Shown one piece after another: positions 16,725-24,353 of a DNA stretch of 32,012 nt. The position numbers and the translations under genes were made by a program. The DNA is from DATLFI01 sp035524895 (GTDB lineage Bacteria > Acidobacteriota > Thermoanaerobaculia > Multivoradales > Multivoraceae): assembly GCA_035524895.1 (NCBI GenBank), contig DATLFI010000419.1:1-32012 (forward strand), given 5' to 3'. The notes below the pieces were generated by a model. That model did no database searches. It worked only from the letters and a program-made list of their open reading frames with translations, and had not been told where the DNA came from. Position 1 is the stretch's first letter, and the number at the start of each line of letters is the position of its first letter.

Positions 16725-18104
16725 TCAGGTCCGAAGGGTCGCGGTGATGTGGCCGCAGTGCTTCGCCGCAGCGCGTCGGATCGCCACCAGACTGCGCTCG
16801 ACGTCTTCCTCGGTGGTCGCCCACGAGGAGACGCTGATCCGCATGGCGGTGCGGCCCTGCCACACCGAGCCGCCGCACCAACAGGTGCCCTCGCGCTGGA
16901 CTTCCTCGATGACCCGCTTGGTCGTTTCGGGGTCGCCGAACGAGACCAGGACCTGGTTGAGCACCACCTCGTTGAGGATCTCGAAGCCGTCTTCGCGGAG
17001 GCCTTCGGCGAAACGTCGCGCGTGCCGGCAGGTGCGCTCTACGAGATCGGCAACGCCCGCCCGGCCGAGGTGTCGCAGTGCCGCCCACACCTCGACGCCC
17101 CGGGCCCGTCGCGAGAGCTCGGGCGTGTAGTCGGACGGATCCCGGTGGCCGTTGGGTGCGGGGAGGTAGGTGGCAGTGATCGCCATCGCCGAACGCAGGG
17201 TCGCAGGGTCGCGCACGAACGCCAGGCCGCTGTCGTAGGGCACGTTCAGGTACTTGTGGGCGTCGGTGGCCCAGGAGTCCGCGAGCTCGACCCCGGTCGC
17301 GAGGTGGCGCCGGCTCGGCGCCGCCTGCGCCCACAGACCGAAGGCGCCGTCGACGTGGACCCAGCCGCCGGACTCGTGCACCCGCTCGCAGATCTCCGCG
17401 AAGGGATCGAACGCGCCGGTGTTGATGTTGCCGGCCTGCACGCACACGATCGCCGGGCCGTCGAGCCGCGGCAGCTTGTCGGGGCGTATGCGCCCCTGTC
17501 CGTCGACCGGCACGCGCACCGGTCTCGTCCGCCCGAAGCCGAGCAGGCCGAGCGATTTCAGCAGGGTGGGATGAGCCTCCTCGCTGACCACCACGGTGAC
17601 CTCGGGCGCCCCGATCAGGCCATCGGCTTCGACATCCCAGCCGGCGCGACCCAGCACCGCGCCCCGCGCCGCGGCGAGGGCGGTGAAGTTCGCGACGGTA
17701 GCGCCGGTGACGAAAGCGCCGCCGCTCTCTGGGGGCAGGCCGAGCAGGTCGAGCAGCCAGCCGAGCGCGACCTCCTCGATCCGCGAGGTAGCCGGGGTCG
17801 TGGAGAAGAACGCGCTGTTCTGGTCCCACGCCGTGGCGAGCCAGCTCGCGGCCACCGTGACCGGCAGCGAGCCGCCGATCACGAAGCCGAAGAACCGCCT
17901 GCCCGCGAGAGCGAGCGTCGCGGGCGACCCGAACTCGTCGAGCAGCCGCAGCACCTCCGCCGGATCGACGGTGGTCTCTGGGAGCCGCTCGCGGAAGCGG
18001 TCGACGCCGGCTACTGCCGCCGCGTCGGGCGCCACGCTCCGCTGGTCGAGGGTGGCGAGGTAGCGGATCGCTCGTTCGCTCGAGTTGCGGAGCAGGTTTT
18101 CCAT
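16725..18104 (-). CDS. PLP-dependent group II decarboxylase / aminotransferase-fold enzyme
   Basis: The 459-residue protein has the fold-type I PLP decarboxylase pattern of aromatic-L-amino-acid, glutamate and related decarboxylases. Visible hallmarks are TTPATSRIEEVALGWLLDLL, the cofactor-binding FVTGATVANFTALAAAR, the SEEAHPTLLKSLGLLG region, HVDGAFGLWA with Asp252 for the pyridine nitrogen, and WATDAHKYLNVPYDSG with the Schiff-base Lys284. The C-terminal small domain ends with the usual RISVSSWATTEEDVERSL. The start at 18104 has GGAAG 9 nt upstream. The amino acid substrate cannot be told from sequence alone. It stands alone, 168 bp from the glycogen operon, with a 352-bp upstream gap that contains a direct repeat. 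Confidence 0.9.
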   Translation of the reverse strand: MENLLRNSSERAIRYLATLDQRSVAPDAAAVAGVDRFRERLPETTVDPAEVLRLLDEFGSPATLALAGRRFFGFVIGGSLPVTVAASWLATAWDQNSAFFSTTPATSRIEEVALGWLLDLLGLPPESGGAFVTGATVANFTALAAARGAVLGRAGWDVEADGLIGAPEVTVVVSEEAHPTLLKSLGLLGFGRTRPVRVPVDGQGRIRPDKLPRLDGPAIVCVQAGNINTGAFDPFAEICERVHESGGWVHVDGAFGLWAQAAPSRRHLATGVELADSWATDAHKYLNVPYDSGLAFVRDPATLRSAMAITATYLPAPNGHRDPSDYTPELSRRARGVEVWAALRHLGRAGVADLVERTCRHARRFAEGLREDGFEILNEVVLNQVLVSFGDPETTKRVIEEVQREGTCWCGGSVWQGRTAMRISVSSWATTEEDVERSLVAIRRAAAKHCGHITATLRT

Positions 18105-18456
18105 GGTGGTCGCTTCCAGGGTCAGTCGCTTGCGGGCTCCGGTCGCCGGCGGTCGTCCTGCCGATCGGCTTCGCTGCGGCCCAGGATAGACCGGCAGGGC
18201 TCGACGTTCTGGCGTTCGTCGGACCCGCAGGCTCGACGGGAGTTGGCGCCGCGCCGCGTCCGATCTCTCTGACTACCATCTGACTACGCGTTCGACCACG
18301 AAAGCTCGCCACGCAGCGGCCTGCTACCTCCCGGCTCGCGGGCGGCGCGGCTGCAGCCGCTCGAAGCGTTGCGGCACGATTGAGGGTCGGAGCGTAGGGT
18401 CGACAGCAGCGGCGAGCGACGCTGCGGGTTTCGCCGCCGACCGGTTCAAGCCTGCT
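18105..18456. other. 352-bp gap upstream of the decarboxylase gene
   Basis: No convincing gene on either strand. It holds a spaced direct repeat at 18269-18287 and the start of an inverted repeat that runs past 18456. The rest is GC-rich with no recognised RNA or promoter. Confidence 0.5.
18269..18287 (-). promoter_or_regulatory. Possible operator: direct repeat GTAGTCAG x2, 11-bp period
   Basis: On the minus strand GTAGTCAG is repeated exactly with a 3-bp spacer. An 11-bp period puts both copies on the same face of the helix, as in direct-repeat sites of response regulators. It lies about 165 bp upstream of the decarboxylase start. No regulator is identified. Confidence 0.3.
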
Positions 18457-18465
18457 TCAGGCTTG
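18447..18465 (-). terminator. Perfect inverted repeat overlapping the stop of the zinc-ribbon CBS gene
   Basis: CAAGCCTG (18447-18454) and CAGGCTTG (18458-18465) form an 8-bp stem with a 3-nt loop. The stop codon of the CBS gene (18457-18459) lies in the loop and stem. No U tract follows, so it may terminate weakly or protect the mRNA end. Confidence 0.4.
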
Positions 18466-18972
18466 CAGGGCCTCTTCGGCCAGCACGCGCAGCACTGTGC
18501 GAATCGACAGGAAGCCCACGACGCGACCTTTGACCAGCACTGGGATGTGACGGAAGCCGTCGACACCCATCCGGTGCAGCGCAAAGGCGAGGCTGTCGTC
18601 CTTCTGCAGGGAGAACGGATCCCGGGTCATCACTTCGGCCAGCGGGACTGCCTGCGGGTCGCGCCCCCGGGAGACGACTCGCAGCGCCACGTCCCGCTCG
18701 GTGAAGACACCCGCGAGTCGCCTGCCTTTGGCGAGCACGAAGACACAGCCCTCGTGGCGGTCCTGCATCAACTTCACCGCCTCGGCGACCGTGGAGTCGA
18801 GCGTGAGCAGGAGCGGCTTCTTGAGCGGCAGCTCGCCTAGCGTGTGCGCCAGCAGCGGGTCGTCCGGGGAAACACCCCAAGCCTGGACGTCGAGACCCGC
18901 GAGGTCCATGCCGCAGTCGGCGCACAGGTCTTCACCCTGGATGTTGTCGTGCCTGCAGGCCGGACAGATCAT
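18457..18972 (-). CDS. Zinc-ribbon plus CBS-pair protein
   Basis: The 171-residue protein starts with a zinc ribbon of four cysteines (CPAC at 3-6, CADC at 17-20). Two CBS domains follow, about 49-105 (STVAEAVKLMQDRHEGCVFV ... GVFTERDVALRVV) and 112-168 (PFSLQKDDSLAFALHRMGVD ... GFLSIRTVLRVLAEE). CBS pairs bind adenosine nucleotides such as AMP, ATP or c-di-AMP and act as energy or ligand sensors. The ribbon could serve protein or nucleic-acid contact. The gene lies 23 bp after the stop of a second CBS gene on the same strand, so the two are probably co-transcribed. No signal or membrane segment. Its partner is unknown. Confidence 0.88.
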   Translation of the reverse strand: MICPACRHDNIQGEDLCADCGMDLAGLDVQAWGVSPDDPLLAHTLGELPLKKPLLLTLDSTVAEAVKLMQDRHEGCVFVLAKGRRLAGVFTERDVALRVVSRGRDPQAVPLAEVMTRDPFSLQKDDSLAFALHRMGVDGFRHIPVLVKGRVVGFLSIRTVLRVLAEEALQA

Positions 18973-18995
18973 CGTGAGAGCTCAGGCCCTTTGGG

Positions 18996-19520
18996 TCAGG
19001 CGCCCTCGCGCTTCCGATACTGCTGGTGGAGGCGCGGCGGCAGGTTGACCACGTCCTCGGGGAAGCGGTCGGCCAGGAACTGCAGGATGTCGTTGGTGGT
19101 CAGCAGCCCGCGAAGCTTGCCGTGACGGTCGACGACGACGAGGTGGCGGTGGCGTCGCTCGTCCATGGCGGCTATGGCCTCGAGCAGGGTCGCCTGACGG
19201 CGGATGGTCACAGGAGGGTGGCTCATCAGGTCCTGGATCGACGTCGTGCGCCGGCCCTCGGGCTCGAGCTCCGCCTTGCCGCAGCGCTGCAGCACGTCGC
19301 GCTCGGTGAAGATGCCGAGCGGCTCCAGCTCGGGCCCCACGATCACGACGGCCCCTCGGCGCGCACGCACGAGAAGCTGCAGCGCCTGCTGCACCGTGGC
19401 TGCGGGCGGCACGCGCGGCGCCGGTAGCAGTCCCAACTCCAACACGCGGCTGTCGCGAACGAGCTCTCTGAGAAGGGGCACTGCGCCGATTGTACTCGGC
19501 GCCACCATGGGCCTGCGCAT
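18996..19520 (-). CDS. CBS-pair protein
   Basis: The protein has 174 residues if started at ATG 19520; ATG 19508 is also possible and neither has a strong ribosome binding site. Two CBS domains are seen. The first has PPAATVQQALQLLVRARRGA and EPLGIFTERDVLQRC. The second has PVTIRRQATLLEAIAAMDER and HLVVVDRHGKLRGLLTTNDI. The tail is basic (RLHQQYRKREGA). CBS pairs of this kind are nucleotide sensors that usually regulate partner enzymes or channels. It is the upstream member of a two-gene CBS unit with the zinc-ribbon CBS gene. The two differ in the first 40 residues but share the same two-CBS plan, which suggests an old duplication or a working heterodimer. Confidence 0.86.
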   Translation of the reverse strand: MRRPMVAPSTIGAVPLLRELVRDSRVLELGLLPAPRVPPAATVQQALQLLVRARRGAVVIVGPELEPLGIFTERDVLQRCGKAELEPEGRRTTSIQDLMSHPPVTIRRQATLLEAIAAMDERRHRHLVVVDRHGKLRGLLTTNDILQFLADRFPEDVVNLPPRLHQQYRKREGA

Positions 19521-19600
19521 CGACGGCGTATCGGGCCGCTGGGCGCCCAGCGCGCGAGTCGGGGCTCGGGCCATGGTGCTGTAGGCTGGTCTACCCCCAT

Positions 19601-19624
19601 CTCGACGGATCGCTCGACGGATCG
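19601..19624 (+). repeat. Tandem 12-bp duplication before the amidase
   Basis: CTCGACGGATCG occurs twice in perfect tandem (19601-19612 and 19613-19624), ending 3 nt before the GAGGAG ribosome binding site. It lengthens the leader of the amidase message. No function is evident. Confidence 0.7.
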
Positions 19625-19640
19625 ACTGAGGAGACACGGC

Positions 19641-21092
19641 ATGTCTTGGGACGACTACGCCAACCACGACGCGCTCGGTCTGGCCGAGCTGGTGCGCCGC
19701 CGCGAGGCGAGCCCTCGTGAGCTGGTCGAGGCCGCGATCGCTCGCATCGAGCGTCACGCCACGACGCTCAACGCCGTGGTGTACCGCGCCTTCGACGAGG
19801 CCCTGCACGTGGCTTCCGGGCCCTTGCCCGACGGACCGTTCCGCGGCGTGCCGTTCCTGGTCAAGGACCTCGGCTGCCCGGTCGCGGGGATGCCGGCGAG
19901 CGGGGGAAGCCGTTTCGCATCCGCGCAGCCCGCGGGCGCCGACGGCCCCCTCACCGCGCGTTTCCGCGCCGCAGGGCTGGTGTTCCTCGGCAAGACCAAC
20001 ACCCCCGAGTTCGGCATCACCGGCACCACCGAGCCCACCCGCTTCGGACCCTGCCGTTCGCCATGGAACGTGGCACACAGCGCCGGCGGATCGAGCGGCG
20101 GGTCGGCCTCCGCGGTCGCCGCCGGGATGGTGCCGATGGCGCACGGCAACGATGGCCTCGGGTCGATCCGCATCCCTGCCGCCTGCTGCGGTCTCTTTGG
20201 CCTCAAGCCCAGCCGCGGCCGCAACCCCTGGGCCGAGGACCCGGGCGAGCTCGCGCTCGACCACATCGTCGATCACGTCGTGACCCGCACGGTGCGCGAC
20301 AGCGCCGCGCTGCTGGACTGGACCTCTCGCGACTGGCCAGGGTGGCCGCAATCCGGGCACGCGCGGCCGCGACCGCCAGGACGGCCATTCTCCGAGGAGA
20401 TCGGCACGCCCCCGAAGCCCCTGCGCGTGGCGTTCTGGTCGAAAGCGCCGCGCGGCGACGAGTCGCACCCCGAGGTGCGTCGCGCCCTCGAGGAGACAGC
20501 GGCCCTGCTCGAGGACCTCGGCCATTCGGTGGAGGAACGCGGCCTGCCGATCGACCAGCTCGCCTTCTACCGCACCCTGCGCAGCCAGACCGGGGCCTCG
20601 GGCGCGGCGCGGCACCGCGAGCGTGTCGCGCGCATGGGCCGCGAGCCCGAGCCCGACGAGTACGAGCCGCTCACCTGGGCCGGTCTGCGCGCCGGCCAGG
20701 CACTCACCGGCGAGGATGTCATGGCCGGCCGGCGCGATCTCGAGCGCCTGTGCGCCGACATCCACGCCTTCTTCGAGACCATCGATGTCTACCTGACCCC
20801 AGTGCTCGGCACACCCCCGCCACCGATCGGCTTCATCGACTCCCGCGGCGACCTCAAAGAGTTCAACCGCCGCACCGCCGCCACCTATCCCTTCACCGCG
20901 CCGTTCAACTTCACCGGCCAGCCCGCCATGTCGGTCCCGCTCGCGTGGTCGAACGAACCATCGAGTGAGGGCCTGCCGATCGGTATGCAACTCGCCGGCC
21001 GCTACGGCGACGAGGGCACGTTGCTACGTCTCGCGGGCCAGCTCGAGGAGGCGAAGCCGTGGCGAGACCGGCGGCCGGCGGTGTGGGGATGA
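19641..21092 (+). CDS. Amidase-signature family hydrolase
   Basis: This 483-residue protein carries the Ser-cisSer-Lys amidase signature. The catalytic lysine is in PFLVKDL (Lys75). The Gly/Ser-rich loop AGGSSGGSASA gives the cis-Ser (Ser152). The nucleophile is Ser175 in GNDGLGSIRIPA. The surrounding PMAHGNDG and FGLKPSRGR resemble the subgroup that includes 6-aminohexanoate cyclic dimer hydrolase and related amidases. One usual Gly of the DGGGSIR motif is Leu here. The enzyme would hydrolyse an amide (R-CO-NH) bond in the cytoplasm; the substrate is not predictable. The start has GAGGAG (19628-19633) 7 nt upstream. It is not GatA, since no gatB or gatC is adjacent. It converges on the antiporter gene with a 36-bp gap. 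Confidence 0.93.
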   Translation: MSWDDYANHDALGLAELVRRREASPRELVEAAIARIERHATTLNAVVYRAFDEALHVASGPLPDGPFRGVPFLVKDLGCPVAGMPASGGSRFASAQPAGADGPLTARFRAAGLVFLGKTNTPEFGITGTTEPTRFGPCRSPWNVAHSAGGSSGGSASAVAAGMVPMAHGNDGLGSIRIPAACCGLFGLKPSRGRNPWAEDPGELALDHIVDHVVTRTVRDSAALLDWTSRDWPGWPQSGHARPRPPGRPFSEEIGTPPKPLRVAFWSKAPRGDESHPEVRRALEETAALLEDLGHSVEERGLPIDQLAFYRTLRSQTGASGAARHRERVARMGREPEPDEYEPLTWAGLRAGQALTGEDVMAGRRDLERLCADIHAFFETIDVYLTPVLGTPPPPIGFIDSRGDLKEFNRRTAATYPFTAPFNFTGQPAMSVPLAWSNEPSSEGLPIGMQLAGRYGDEGTLLRLAGQLEEAKPWRDRRPAVWG

Positions 21093-21128
21093 TCTCGGTT
21101 GCTGCGACCTACCACCGGGCCACTCGAT

Positions 21129-23927
21129 TCACCCTTCCGGCGCCAGCTTCACCGCGATCCCCTCCGGGGCCAGTACCGTTTCGACCGAGGGTAGGAAAGC
21201 CACCAGCGACTCGGCGACGGCGCGCACGAGCATGCCGGCGGCGACCGGCACGAAGGCAGTGCCGCGAAGCGAGGAGTCGGCGATGGTGACCTCGCCGCTG
21301 ACCACGAAGAGGTAGCGGTCCTCTGCGGCGACGCGCGCGAGCGATCCGGAACGCAGGACGGCCACGCGAGCGGAGTCGATCCATGCGAGACGCTGCACGC
21401 GGCTGAGATGGCGGTGGGGCGGCAGCACGCGCACGGCGTTGTCGAAGCTGCGGCGGCGGAACGCGAGCCACACCTGCTCGCGGAGGGTGGGATGGGTCTC
21501 GAGCAGCCGATCGAAGCCGGCGCGGTCGATGCGGCCGACCGTCAGAGCGGTGGCGGCGCGGGCGGTGGCGCTGCGCGGTGCTCCGGTGAGTAGCGCCATC
21601 TCGCCCAGGAGGTCGCCGCCGCCGAGCACGTCGATCAGGACATCCTCGTCGCCGACGCGCTTGAGCACGTGCACGGCGCCGCGCGCGACTACGTAGAGGC
21701 TATCGCCGCGGTCGCCCTCGGCGAAGAGCCGCTCGCCGGCCGGCAGGATCACCTCCTCGGTGAGCGCCGCCAGCTCGGTGCGTGTCTCGGGATCGAGCGC
21801 CTCGAACAGCGGCGTGGCCGCCACCAACTCCGCGGTGGATGGCAGGTCGACGCGGGTCGGCGCGTTGCGCAGCCGGTGCATCCGATGGTCGATGCGCTCG
21901 AGCTCTTGTCGCGCGGCCGATTCGTCGAGCTCGCCGAGGTGGGCCAGCGCCTCGAACGCGCCGCGCTCGAGGTTCAGCTCGATGCGGCTCGCGAGCCGGC
22001 TCTCGATCGCTGTCGCCACTTCGGGAAGATGGGCACGGGCGTCCTCGATCCACTCCTTGCTGCGCCGGAGCGATTCTCGGTAAGCATCGCGAAGGACGCG
22101 CAGCGTTTCCTCGTCGATGCCGGTGGAGTCCTCGAGGCTCTCCAACACCAGCTCCGCGGCCTGGCTCTCTGCGCGGGCGAGGTCGTAGAGCAGCGCGAGG
22201 CGCTCGAAGCCGACCTTCTGTGCATCCGGCAGAAGTCGTCTGCGGCGCGCGCGCCAGCCTCCGTGGGCAGCCGCGGCGCGCGAGGCGGTGGGCTCGAGCC
22301 GGCCACGGTCGATGCGGTCGAGCTGGCGGTCGATGTCGTGCGACAGACGCGTCACCGCTTCGGCGCCGAGGGTGCCATCAGCGTGGGCCTGCCAGTAGGC
22401 ATGGCGCTCGATCGCGAGCACGCGTCGCCAGTGCCCGGCGGCGCGCTCGCGCGCGGGCGCGCTGGCGAGCTGGTTGCGGAGGGCGACGATCTCCTGCTCG
22501 AGGCTGTGACGCCGGTCGTCGACGTTGGCGGTGACGTGCTGCCAGGACACCGCGCGCAGGTGGCGCGAGCGCGAGACCTCGACCAGGGACCTGCGAACGC
22601 GGTCGATAGCGTGGGCTCGCACGGTCAGCAGGCCCAGCTGCTCGCCCAACGACAGCCTGTCGTAGCCGAGCCACGACAGCAGCCTGCCCATCGTGCCGCC
22701 GTTGACCAGGATGCTCAGGAACACGACGCCGGCGGTCACCAGGAGGATCTGATGTCGCAGGTCTTCGTCCACGCGGGTGTCGTGCGCGACCAACAGGGCC
22801 AACGCCAGCGACACCGCGCCGCGCAAGCCACCCCAGGACAGGACCGTGCAGTCGCCGAACGAGAGGCCCTCGCTCCAGCGATGGAGCAGCGGCTGGCTGG
22901 CCCAGTTGAGAGCAAAGCGCACCGCTATGACGGCGACGAAAGCGCCGACGATCAGGAGCAGATCAGTGGCTGAGGCACCGCCGATCTCGACCGCGATGAT
23001 GAGGCCGACCAGGAAGAAGATCAGCGTGTTCGCGAGGTAGCCGAGAGTTGCCCAGAACCGGTGGAGGAAGTGAGCGACTTCGGGACTCACCCGCGTGCGC
23101 CCGTCGGAGCTCATCCAGAGACCCGCGGCGACCACCGCCATCACGCCGGACACCCGCAGCGATTCCGCCACCAGCATCGCGGCGTAGGCCAGCACCAGGG
23201 TCAGCGTGATCTCGGACAGTGGGTCGTTGAACAGCGCTCCGATCCAACGCGAGACGGCCCAGGCGAGCCCGAGGCCGATCACTAGGCCCCCGCTCGCGAC
23301 CCACAGGAACCGGAGCACGGCGGAGCCGGCCTCGAGCTGCGCCACCTCGCCGGTGAGCAGGCCGAGCACCAGGGTGAAGAGCACGATGGCCGTGCCGTCG
23401 TTGAGCAGGCTTTCGCCCTCGATCACCACGCCCAGCCGCTTTGACACGCCCAGCTCGCGCAGGATCGCCACCACCGCCACCGGGTCGGTGGCGCTGATCA
23501 GCACTCCGAACACGATCGCCGGACCGAAGCCCCAATCCCAGGAGCCGCGGGTGAGCACCATCATCAGCCCCGCCGTCGCGAACGCGGTCACCACCAGGAC
23601 CGGGATCGCGAGCACCACCACCGCGCCGAGGTTCTTTCGCAGATCGTGAACCTCGATGGCGTAGGCCGACTCGAAGACCAGCGCCGGCAGGAAGACCAGC
23701 AGAATCAGCTCGGGCCGCAGCGCCGCACCGCGCCGCAGCAGCTCGCTCCACGTCGACTCCGCGACCCCGGGCACGTACCGGATCACGAGCCCGACCACGG
23801 CACCGGCCAGCAGCATCGCGATGGTGTAAGGGATGCGCGTGCGGCCGGCGAGCAGACGCGTTGCTGCCCCGATCAGGAAGATCAGGCTGGCGAGGAAGAC
23901 GACTGTGAACTCGGGACCGTGGTGCAC
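21129..23927 (-). CDS. CPA1 Na+/H+ antiporter with cytoplasmic cyclic-nucleotide-binding domain
   Basis: The protein has 932 residues with a GTG start. Residues about 1-425 form a roughly 12-helix CPA1 exchanger with the ion-site motifs SATDPVAVVAILRELG and IEGESLLNDGTAIV, plus WGGLRGAVSLALAL. This is the NhaP/SOS1/SLC9 type. Residues about 430-690 are a long, charged, helical cytoplasmic region. About 699-830 is a cNMP-binding fold: LFEALDPETRTELAAL, GDSLYVVARGAVHVLK, and a phosphate-binding cassette GEMALLTGAPRSATA that keeps the key Glu and Arg. A last beta-rich segment (YLFVVSGEVTI) may be a degenerate second copy. The family swaps H+ for Na+ or K+ across the inner membrane. The C-terminal domain suggests gating by a cyclic nucleotide, as proposed for sperm SLC9C and plant SOS1. 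Confidence 0.93.
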   Translation of the reverse strand: MHHGPEFTVVFLASLIFLIGAATRLLAGRTRIPYTIAMLLAGAVVGLVIRYVPGVAESTWSELLRRGAALRPELILLVFLPALVFESAYAIEVHDLRKNLGAVVVLAIPVLVVTAFATAGLMMVLTRGSWDWGFGPAIVFGVLISATDPVAVVAILRELGVSKRLGVVIEGESLLNDGTAIVLFTLVLGLLTGEVAQLEAGSAVLRFLWVASGGLVIGLGLAWAVSRWIGALFNDPLSEITLTLVLAYAAMLVAESLRVSGVMAVVAAGLWMSSDGRTRVSPEVAHFLHRFWATLGYLANTLIFFLVGLIIAVEIGGASATDLLLIVGAFVAVIAVRFALNWASQPLLHRWSEGLSFGDCTVLSWGGLRGAVSLALALLVAHDTRVDEDLRHQILLVTAGVVFLSILVNGGTMGRLLSWLGYDRLSLGEQLGLLTVRAHAIDRVRRSLVEVSRSRHLRAVSWQHVTANVDDRRHSLEQEIVALRNQLASAPARERAAGHWRRVLAIERHAYWQAHADGTLGAEAVTRLSHDIDRQLDRIDRGRLEPTASRAAAAHGGWRARRRRLLPDAQKVGFERLALLYDLARAESQAAELVLESLEDSTGIDEETLRVLRDAYRESLRRSKEWIEDARAHLPEVATAIESRLASRIELNLERGAFEALAHLGELDESAARQELERIDHRMHRLRNAPTRVDLPSTAELVAATPLFEALDPETRTELAALTEEVILPAGERLFAEGDRGDSLYVVARGAVHVLKRVGDEDVLIDVLGGGDLLGEMALLTGAPRSATARAATALTVGRIDRAGFDRLLETHPTLREQVWLAFRRRSFDNAVRVLPPHRHLSRVQRLAWIDSARVAVLRSGSLARVAAEDRYLFVVSGEVTIADSSLRGTAFVPVAAGMLVRAVAESLVAFLPSVETVLAPEGIAVKLAPEG

Positions 23928-24042
23928 CGTACCGTACCTGCGCGATCGGGCGGACGAGTCGAAGCCGAATGCAACGCGTCACGCCACCCTGTCGGCGGCG
24001 ACTCTACACAGTGGATCTCGGAGTAACGGAGGATCATCGTAG

Positions 24043-24073
24043 CAGTCGTCCATGGGCCGCCCAGGGACGACTG
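24043..24073. other. Strong two-part hairpin
   Basis: CAGTCGTCC (24043-24051) pairs perfectly with GGACGACTG (24065-24073). After one A/G mismatch, TGGG (24053-24056) pairs with CCCA (24060-24063) around a CCG loop. This gives 13 pairs in 31 nt. No T tract follows, so a terminator is possible but not shown. It overlaps the first copy of the duplicated element. Confidence 0.6.
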
Positions 24074-24260
24074 CGTGAAGCCGAACAGCCCCGTCCCGGC
24101 CGCGCGTTGCCGAACTGGAGAACGTCGTGCTCGGCCTTACCCCACGGGAGATGAAAGCAAGGCCCTTTCGGGACAGTGTCCGTGGGCCCTTGGGTCCATG
24201 TGACTGCGGGTAGGGGCCGGGCTCTGCCCCGGCCGCGCGTTGCCGAGCGGGAGATCGTCG
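24043..24260. repeat. Two diverged copies of an ~85-bp intergenic element
   Basis: The core CCCGGCCGCGCGTTGCCGA is identical at 24095-24113 and 24228-24246. Similarity runs at the same 133-bp offset from GACTGCG (24069 / 24202) to CGTCG (24127 / 24260). With a small indel it also reaches back to CAGT..GTCC.TGGGCC (24043 / 24174). CCGTGGGCCC occurs at 24180-24189 and again at 24264-24273. It may be a genome-wide intergenic repeat or a local duplication. Confidence 0.6.
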
Positions 24261-24341
24261 CCACCGTGGGCCCCCGGTTGGTGGACGAAGACCGGCGCAT
24301 CTTCGGAACTGCGTCGGAGACGGGGGTACCCGCGCGCGGGA

Positions 24342-24347
24342 TACGCT
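24342..24347 (+). promoter_or_regulatory. Possible -10 element (TACGCT) of a leaderless ABC transcript
   Basis: TACGCT ends 6 nt before GTG 24354, the spacing expected if transcription starts at the start codon. No ribosome binding site is visible. No -35 box recognised. Confidence 0.3.
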
Positions 24348-24353
24348 CGACGC

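Larger units (their letters stand above)
23928..24353. other. 426-bp divergent gap between antiporter and ABC exporter genes
   Basis: No supported gene. It should hold both divergent promoters, but no clear -35/-10 pair was found for the antiporter. Its second half contains a duplicated element and a long hairpin, listed separately. Frames that read through it on the plus strand show no family-like sequence before residue AAQGAALAFEGV of the ABC gene. Confidence 0.55.

Noticed and set aside
16660..18312. A 550-codon minus-strand frame over the decarboxylase
   Set aside because: Arg/Pro-rich shadow of the decarboxylase frame, which has complete PLP motifs.
24240..24353. ATG 24240 as start of the NatA-like gene
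   Set aside because: The added 38 residues are not family-like and come from the intergenic repeat region.
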